DNA from: Escallonia rubra
Lineage: Eukaryota; Streptophyta; Magnoliopsida; Escalloniales; Escalloniaceae
Direction: 5' to 3'
Assembly: GCA_033065855.1 (NCBI GenBank)
Contig: JAVXUO010000239.1
Coordinates: forward strand, 248,001-312,000
DNA: 64,000 nt
Every line of letters begins with the position of its first letter. Positions within the stretch are counted from its first letter, which is position 1. Made by a program: the position numbers and the translations under genes. The notes beneath the pieces are model-generated. The model saw only the letters and a program-made list of their open reading frames with translations. It did no database searches and was not told the origin of the DNA. Shown piece by piece: positions 56,418 through 64,000 of the stretch.

Positions 56418-59400
56418 TGCTTTTCGTTTTTGAGTGATGTTATATATTTTTATGTTAACCAAAAATAGAGTTTGATATGGGTGCTGAACTAGAATATTTT
56501 ATTTTGTATCTATGCCTGTTAACCTTTCTTAGTGATGCATCTTGGTATGGTATATTGGGTACAAAGCTCCTCCACAGACCTGTAAGACTCGTTGTAACTA
56601 GAATTTGTTGCAGGATGGTATGTTGCATAGTTTGGATCGACTAAAGTCTGAAACGATGAATACAAAACTGTTCTGCATTGTAGTACGGTAATGGTAGCTC
56701 TACTATTGCCATAAGTAGGAGCAATTTTTGTCAAAGTAATGACCAAGTGGCCGTACTAGAGTACTGTTGTATATAACTTTGACAAACGCGTTCGTGCTTT
56801 GGCAATAAGTTTTGCCATTGTTTTTCGCATTAAACTCTATTTGTTTTAATTTTGTTCATGCGGTATTTAATTTTATTAAAGCAATTCTATCCAAATATGC
56901 TAATACTAATTTTTGAGTTTTTAAAACAACCTTGTTTTTATATTTTAACAGGGAGAGACTATCTCCAGGTGCCGTCGCAGCTGCCGCCGCCGCCGCCGCT
57001 CCTCCTCCCTCCCAAACAAAGAACATGATAACCAGAAGACAGAGACGGTTCAAGTGGTAAGGAGACTTCTTTGTCTTTGAGGTAATTCTTTTAGATTTCC
57101 CATTTGTGGTAATCCTCTGTTTATTGCAAAAGCCCGCCGAAAAAGAAATGTAGACAGACACGTTGTTGTTCAATTGGGCTATCTGATAACGTTGTACTAA
57201 CTCCACAGGCTTCATCTCGAAGTGGTTCTGAACCCAGAAAACAGAAATAATAGCCCAAACATTCCACGGGTCCAGCCCAAATCTTATTCTTGTGAGCTGT
57301 GGCTATGAAGTCAACAATTTGGATGATTTTTGTTTGCGATTAGGGATGGCAATTTAGCGGCCTAATCGGAGCAGAGATGTTATTTCATAGAAGCCAAAAA
57401 AAAGAAAAAGAAACCATAAGTATTACCAAAATCTTAGGAACAATAAAGTTCTGTGGAATAATATGACAAGAGAGTAATTCACTTGACTAACAAAGATTCT
57501 AACATAAGTATTACCAAAATCTTAGGCTATCGATTGCTATGGACAAAAGCAATGAACTTCAGCAGTAACAGCGCAGATGCAAACTGCAAGCGACATGAGA
57601 AAAATGTAAGATGACAAGAGAGTAATTCACTTGACTAACAAAGATTCTAACAAGAGACTTTCATTTGACTGACCCAAATTCTGACATCACCTTCTTACCA
57701 TCTACAGCAGAAACATTCCCAGTGCTACGAGTAACTCCTCAAAATCTCCTTTTCAAAGCTAATCATTTCTTTTTACAAAGCATATTAGACAGTAGTAACT
57801 TGCACACAATTGACTGATAAGAGGATGAGATGAACAAGATGATGTCTGGAATAATCTAAAAAGTACCGTGCCTCAGCAGCGGAAATGCTGCTTTATTGAT
57901 TGTCTCAGGGAAATCCCAAGTTACTGCTCCTTGTTGACTCCAAAAAGATGAAACATATCTAATCTGTTCCAGCATAAAAGGGAAAAAATGGTGATTGATT
58001 AAGAGATCATGTCTCTTGTAGAGCTGTTAGATATACGTCCAATCTACTAGAGCATATATGTTAACCAACTCATTCACAAGATTGTGCAATCCCCATTGGT
58101 TGGTGCGTACACCTTGTGCGTCTAATCTCCTTATCTTTCGGAACATTCCATCACCAAGAGATCCCTTTTTACTCCTTTCAGATGCCGATTCAGTGACCAG
58201 TGATAATCTTTTGTTCCAAAGTGATAGTTTTGCCTTTTTCAAAGGTTCCCTTATAGTGTGGTTCTCAAGCTTCTGCTAACAAAATGAGTGGACCATTACT
58301 TGGTGGTGGTGGTGGACACCAATGCCTGAAGGTCACTGTTTTCATCCAGGTTCATCATCCTACATAACAAGATAAGTTAATCAAGTCAAATCCATAAACT
58401 ACGTAGAATTTTTGTCTATGCCAAGTGTTAAGGGGAACGAGATTGGTCTTCATATCCTTGATCTCCCGTGTTATTAATATCTTCCTTCTCTACAATGTCA
58501 GGTAACGAAAGATATATTTGCAGTGAAATCGTTAGTTTAAATTAATGTCACGCTCATGAAACGATTAATTAATCCATACCATAGGCAACTAGTCTTGTTT
58601 AAGGGTCTACAAGAAACATCTGCCATGAGGCAGCTTAATGGTTACAATCATAGGCAGGACTAAGGTAGGCAAGAAGCACGGTTTCCATGGGAAAAAGGGA
58701 AGAACCTTTAGGCATGACCTTCTTAAAGATGGGACTTGTAAAATGATAAGGATTCCACATATTAAAGAATGGTGTATTCTTAAATAGATTCCTAGCGCAT
58801 TTAACTGAATATGACGTATGAGCAGGGCCCTCCCCCCTGCATGTGGGCAGTATCTCAAAACCAAAGGGCTAAACAAGGAAGTTCAACTTTTGTTCTGTTC
58901 TTATTTGAATTTAAAAACCTGTCATAAGAACAATCTACTAAGATGACCTAAATGGTTCCATCTTTCATAGAACTAGTCAATTTGATCCAATCTGAACTTT
59001 CGGCCTCTGGGAGACAGGTAAAGGTTCATCCTAACATCTCATGCTAAGAGGGAACTGTGCGTCCCAGGTAATGGCAATCCCAGTGATTGATCCCACCCAA
59101 GCAACAACCAATTAAAGTTGAATTATACAGACAATTCATAGGTCTTCTTTTAATTACAAATCCTAGAAACTAAGTGTTGACCATCATTGCACCAAAGTTG
59201 CTCTTCTGGTTAAAAAGATCATTCTTATTAGCAACAGAAAATGTCCAGGTTAATACCATGAACCGCCAGCAAAACACCACAACTAAGATGATATAGTACA
59301 AAATCTCTCCTACCAGGATAGTCCAATCAATGTATACTGTAGTGTGTCAACTCAAATGCTTGTGATGTTCCTAATGAACCGCAGATTTGACACAGGTGAT

Positions 59401-60945
59401 CGTATTCTGAAAAGTAAACGGCTATAAAGTATCTCTGAGTACGAAATTTTAAGCAACTATCATAAGTCATAAGATGACAAAACACAGTGTCGGTTTCGGG
59501 TACAGGTACCCTTTTGTTGAAGGTCGTTCGAGCTTTTCCTGGGAGTATGGCATGAGTTACTTCAGCGCCATAGCTGCGCAACTTGATCAGTCCCTGTTCA
59601 AAGATTTAACCATGTTTACGCACCAAACTGTTGGTAAAAACTTTGAACTGCTTATTCTATCACAGCAGATTCTAACAAGTAAAACCAGTACAGCTTGATA
59701 ACTAAGTCCTTCACTATTGCAGGTAGAAAACGCCATATCACAAGGAACTGAATGTGGTCAAATGATGTCAAAGGTCATGAACAGAATGCTTCAAAGATGA
59801 TTGAACTCTATATTAGTGCTGACGTGGCTGGTAAGGAAGGGAACTGAACTGGCAGCTATCCCAATCGGTTTACCTGCAAAAGAGCTGACACAAGATCACC
59901 TATGAATCGGCTGATCCAGAGAACAAAAAACCAATGCAGGGTCTCAGTTAGTCACATAGAAGGAATATTTTTGGAGCGTGATAAAACACGATTTCTATGT
60001 CCTAACTATTCATGGCCTGAAATATAACAGGTTGTTGGGGTTAGGGGTGGGGGGGATATTCTGTTGATCTTGTGGGTGAGGGGTATATTGTCCTGATGGC
60101 AACTAGACAATGCAAAGATACGTCAACAGTTGCACATGCTGGATAAGAGGGCTTGCATGCTGAAGAAAGAGAAGGTGGCATTGAACAAGATAGGATAGAG
60201 TTTCTCCAATTCACATGATAGGTGCAATAAATTATCTTTTAGTTTTTTATTTCAGATTTAAAAGTCACTCTAGACGTTAAAAATGTAGATTACCGTCATT
60301 TAAAGTTGCTGTAAAAGGGGGAAAAAAAAAGCGACAATATCTCACCAAAAGATGACAGAATATCTTAGTGAATTTCTGTTTTGTGGGCATTAGGAATTCA
60401 TTTTGTCAGCGCATCTCTAAATTGGTATTTTTCAAGTTGGGATCTGATCCTACCAGCTGGGTAAAATTCTCCAGGAAATCCACTTGCTGATGATGATATT
60501 ATAAAAGACAAGAAAATGACTTTTAAAGATTTTATAAAGCGCTTGTCCTTTGACACTCCTAATTTATTCTCCTCTACCTCTGCTCCTTAGACTGATTCAT
60601 GCTTTGGCTCCTAAAGAAACGAATCACATCTTTTTGTACCTTCCCTTGAAGATCAATTGATGTTTGCCAACTTGCTCCACCCCACCACCTCTTTCTCCTG
60701 TATTTAAGGAGCTAGCATGACAATCTGTTCTCCATACCATCCCCTTGACTTCAGTCTTCTCCCTTGAGTGAGAGCAGAACTTTGCTTTCCTTCTTTGTTT
60801 TGCTCTTTCCCTCTTGTGATCCTTTGTTCTTGACTCTCCAACTCAATTCCAAACACCACTTACATTAATTTTCCCACAGCAGCCACCTTATCCTTCACAT
60901 ACATCAGCTTCTCATTGTCCTAATATTTCAATCACCAAAACAGTG
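56418..60945. other. Long intergenic region, no gene recognised
   Basis: This holds a few unresolved signals: an exact 40-bp direct repeat (57465-57504 and 57613-57652), a lone TAGGGATGGCAAT at 57341, a CCG/CCGCCG run near 56980, and an open exon-like frame at 58027-58272 on the minus strand. The rest (58.4-60.6 kb) shows no supported exon. The last ~300 bp are promoter and leader of the RADIALIS-like gene, with TATTTAAG at 60701-60708 as a possible TATA box. Confidence 0.35.
58027..58272 (-). other. Possible terminal exon, unassigned
   Basis: On the minus strand, a good acceptor (TTTTGTTAGCAG) opens an 81-codon frame: KLENHTIREPLKKAKLSLWN, later RLSLVTESASERSKKGSLGD, ending IYALVDWTYI and a stop. 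It reads like protein in composition, but I recognise no family and cannot join it to an upstream exon. The nearest upstream open stretch is separated by only ~30 bp, too short for an intron. Confidence 0.25.
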
Positions 60946-61236
60946 ATGGCATCAAGCTACTCTATGACATCTTCACGTAGCTCCAACCTCTCCTGGACAC
61001 TGAAGCAAGACAAGCAATTTGAAGAGGCTTTGGCAATATATGACAAGGACACCCCCGACCGCTGGCATAACATTGCCAGGGCTGTGGGTGGGAAATCAAC
61101 TGAGGAAGTAAAGAGGCATTATGAGATCCTTGTGAAGGACATTATGCAAATAGAATCTGACCAAGTACCTTTACCCAATTACAGGGCCAGTGGAAGCAAC
61201 ACTAGAGGATATAGCAATGAACAGAGGTGGTCCTAA
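60946..61236 (+). CDS. RADIALIS-like single-MYB (SANT) transcription factor
   Basis: A single-exon frame encodes 96 residues. After a Ser-rich start ([17 protein letters not shown]) comes one MYB/SANT repeat at about residues 16-67 ([50 protein letters not shown]), with regularly spaced Trp residues and [14 protein letters not shown] typical of the RADIALIS/RSM (I-box-like) family. The tail [15 protein letters not shown] also fits. RADIALIS of Antirrhinum competes with DIV-type MYBs for partner proteins in flower asymmetry; other members act in seedlings and leaves, so the role here is open. The ATG at 60946 is chosen because it is the first, with an A at -5 and G at +4. The 61.24 kb stop codon is shortly after NEQRWS. 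Confidence 0.93.
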   Translation: MASSYSMTSSRSSNLSWTLKQDKQFEEALAIYDKDTPDRWHNIARAVGGKSTEEVKRHYEILVKDIMQIESDQVPLPNYRASGSNTRGYSNEQRWS

Positions 61237-63123
61237 CTCTCTGCCTCTCTCTGTTAAGATGATTATCTCTTTGCATTGCATCCTCTGTAAATCCCCATTT
61301 TTCTTTCTTGGCATCTTCTCTTTATATGGATATCTGCTTGCCTTCACCTCATTCATTCTCTTGAAAAATGTACCCCCAGATTCTCTACATATAGTTAGGT
61401 TTATTCCTCTACTACTATTTCTGGGGATTGTGCACTGTGACTCGAAATGAAAACATTATTCGCATGAAGTTTAAAACGCAAACTTTCAATCTCTTCCTCC
61501 TCTAGTTCATGTACCATAGTATCATTGACTCCTTAGAATCTAGCACCTACCATGATGTAACTCTGATATTACTACCAACTAGTGGTATGTTCCTTTTGTT
61601 ACATCAGTCTAAGCAATCAACAACACAAGGTAGCCTTCGAAGAATATGGCTTTCCTAGATATGGGGAATGCAGGTAGCAAAGTTAGAGAAACACCTTGAT
61701 ATATGTCAAAAACAGATTCAAACTTTTATGAAAAATATAGTAGAGGTAAAAGCACATGTGAAATACAGAAGATGCCACTTGATAGACACGTTATAGAAGA
61801 TGCATTACAAAAAGTTCTGCACTATTTGTTTCTAGAATTAGGTAGAAGCTGCAAGTTCCGGTTATTTTATGCTCCAAAAGTAGTTAGTGTCACATTCTCT
61901 TCTCCATATGGTAGCTAAACTCAAGAGGACAGCCACGAAAAACAAATATGTTAACATATCCAGTTATGTGTAGCAGTATGTGTCTGCATGTTTATGTGCT
62001 TTCCTGATTATTTAAGGTGGTCTTCCCTTCAACTTCCTAAAAGAAACCACATGAAATCTAATCCTACTTGTTTTAGATCAGATGCACATGGCCCTATCTT
62101 CTAAAGCTCCTTTGATCTCATTATAGATAAAAGTATTAAATTAGCTGCTGCTTTTTGTCTCCACAAGGATCAAGCATGACGCAGCAAATTTTTTTTTAAT
62201 TGAACCGCTCGCATTCATTTGCAACTTTTCACTTGAACCAAGCCTCTATGTTTTTTGGATTTAGCCAAAACTTTTAGCATTACCTGCATTTCAACATACG
62301 GAACTGTTCTACACCGAACTTTTAGCATGTGGAAAGCTTTGAAGTAATGCTGAACTCATTCTTATGCTTATCGTGCCGACAGGCTTCTGAAGAACCTAAA
62401 GCTACAGTGAGGAAGTGAGTGCAGCTTCATCAAAATCGCAAACATACAAAAACAAGATGCATTATTGTAAAAAAAAGGGGGATCGCATAAAAGTGGTTCT
62501 TGTGGTTTCTTTTATATTTTCGCAACAATATTGTAAATAAATCAATCTACGAATGCAACAAAGCATGTACTAGCGACAATGCGTTACGTGCAATTTGGTT
62601 AAAGTCGGCTATGCGTCCTTCTGTAATTTGCTTCAGTTGTAATGTAATTCTCAAGTATACAAACGACATGTTATGTACAATTGAGCATACTTTTGTTGAA
62701 TCTCTACCGTTGAACACATCCAAGTCCACATCATCGTCATTATCCAAATCTTTCTTCCAATCTAGTTAAAGTCGGCTACATGATGCTTAAATTAGGGTTC
62801 TATGATTGCTCTCATGCAAACCCTAATTCACAAATAAGCATAATCAGAAGCAATCACACAAATATTAATTGATTCGATTGGGAACGCATGAAAAAAGCAT
62901 CAATCGACAGATCTTATCAACATAGAAGTTGGATAAACATATCTACGACATGGTAAGGCGATTTTGATCAGTACCTTCCAAATTAAGAGCTCGATAACAA
63001 ATTCAGCAGAATCGCCCGACCCGCTGACCAATTTCGTCTGAATTACATGAGGAATCAGCAATAATCTACATTGGCGGGAAAAAAAAATCAGGATTCAAAA
63101 AATTGCCGAAACACGCTATTGAA
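61237..63123. other. Intergenic, no gene recognised
   Basis: The first part is the 3' UTR of the RADIALIS-like gene. Minus-strand stretches near 62.7 and 63.0 kb have exon-like splice signals (an acceptor before DWKKDLDNDDDVDLD and a donor after VIELLIWK), but I cannot assemble them into a recognisable protein. Confidence 0.35.
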
Positions 63124-63196
63124 TGGAGATGCGGGGTATCGATCCCCGTACCTCTCGCATGCTAAGCGAGCGCTCTACCATCTGAGCTACATCCCC
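63124..63196 (-). tRNA. tRNA-Ala (anticodon AGC)
   Basis: The 73-base gene on the minus strand folds as a standard cloverleaf. The acceptor GGGGATG pairs with CATCTCC (one G-U) and is followed by discriminator A. The D-arm contains TAGCTCAGATGG (A box), the anticodon loop is TTAGCAT with AGC, and the T-arm is CGGGG/CCCCG around ATCGATA (B box). It has no intron and no encoded CCA. The AGC anticodon marks a nuclear tRNA-Ala. Confidence 0.98.
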
Positions 63197-64000
63197 ATGT
63201 TCTTACTGCTTAGTATATAATCATTAAATAATAATCATAAATTTACTGCTTTCAGCAAGCCCAAAAGAGATATTAGGCAGTTAATGGTAGTGGACCGGGT
63301 CGAACCAGGTCCTAGCAAATTTCTACAGGCTCCGTATCTGTTATTGCAATCCAGACCAATATTCAGATTGGTATGTGATTGATAACCGATAAACCCGCTC
63401 CAAAGTATGTATTACAGAATTGAACTCACCAATGTCTCTCCATTTCTGTTACTAGAACGGAGCACGTGCGTTGCATTAGAATGTGATCGATAGTAATTTT
63501 TGAAATGATATTATTAACTTTTTTGGGATCAAAATAATATAATTCAATTATATTTTTATTTATTTTCTAACTTATTTTAGAAGAAATGTATGTTCACAGT
63601 TGTAATGAGTTTAATATTAGGAAATTTTCTTTGTAGGTTTCTGGATTGAATACATGTTTGATGGTGCTCCTGAAAAGAAGAGCAGACGAAAAAATTAAAA
63701 GAATGAATCTACATCTTTGTTTTTGTAACCTATTAAATTGGTTCATGGCATACACTTAAGTTTTGTAATTTTCAAAACCAGCTGGTACTTTGCATTTCAA
63801 AGTATGAATGTTGTACATCATGCAAAGAACCTGGTCTTCAACTGCAGTAACTGAACACATTTTAAGTTCAAATTGACGCCATATTTAAGCCTTGCCCCCC
63901 CCCCCCCCAAATTTTGATGCATATTTATCCTGTTTTTTGTTTTTTTTCAACAGTTTTTTGTTTCTGAAGTGATTTTTCACGTATTTTAGTTTTTTTTTTG
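63197..64000. other. Intergenic to the window end
   Basis: No gene was recognised. A run of C (about 63895-63908) lies near the end. Sequence just beyond the tRNA (63197-63480) has no identifiable repeat ends. Confidence 0.4.

Noticed and set aside
62547-63060. Possible minus-strand gene built from exon-like pieces near 62.7 and 63.0 kb
   Set aside because: Splice-like signals exist, but the joined product matches nothing I know, the frames are short, and alternatives are equally good.
1-64000. CRISPR array, bacterial operon, biosynthetic gene cluster or endogenous viral element
   Set aside because: I found no repeat-spacer pattern, no operon-like packing, no set of metabolic genes of one pathway, and no recognisable LTR or viral domains. 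The genes are unrelated plant nuclear genes.

Overview
The window is nuclear DNA of a flowering plant, most likely a eudicot. It carries spliced plant genes with GT-AG introns, a plant tRNA-Ala, AT-rich intergenic DNA and many plant-type transposons (L1-type LINEs with an RNase H domain, a Stowaway MITE, hAT-like and Mutator-like non-autonomous elements). The order or species cannot be told from the sequence. I recognised no prokaryotic, organellar or viral block, and no LTR retroelement.

Layout: 0.46-4.03 kb is a LINE with a 1151-codon ORF2 frame, lying just upstream of RER1 (Golgi retrieval receptor, 4.9-7.8 kb). A small predicted membrane or secreted protein follows at 9.1-9.5 kb. From 10.3 to 15.4 kb is a transposon block: a long-TIR MITE, a hAT-like element carrying a nested LINE and a nested Stowaway, and a second hAT-like element. 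Then come an intronless PP2C-type phosphatase with a partial tandem copy (15.8-17.7 kb) and a five-exon PCBER/isoflavone-reductase-like gene on the minus strand (17.7-20.1 kb). The 20-25.5 kb stretch is gene-poor. A four-exon gene for a 151-residue protein of unknown function lies at 25.8-27.4 kb (minus). Two hAT-like copies and a 245-bp tandem duplication occupy 28.8-31.95 kb. A compact gene island follows: tubby-like F-box protein (+, 34.3-36.2), a proline-rich 674-residue protein (-, 36.7-38.7), a CBSX3-like mitochondrial CBS protein (+, 40.1-41.1) and an organellar PPR protein (-, 42.8-47.2). From 47.9 to 56.4 kb is a dense cluster of TIR elements with recognisable target-site duplications. 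The right end holds a RADIALIS-like single-MYB gene (60.9 kb) and tRNA-Ala(AGC) (63.1 kb).

The genes are unrelated housekeeping, metabolic and regulatory genes. I see no co-regulated cluster or dedicated new system. The most unusual signals are structural: a Mutator-like element whose right tip is replaced by a perfect 76-bp copy of its own left flank; a LINE whose 5' end folds back as a perfect 42-bp inverted repeat; a triplicated 36-bp block just upstream of the intronless PP2C TATA box; and a PPR gene hemmed in by a hAT element 48 bp past its stop codon and a Mutator-like element at its presumed transcription start.

Exon coordinates were set by hand from splice sites, reading-frame continuity and remembered family sequences. 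No database search was run.
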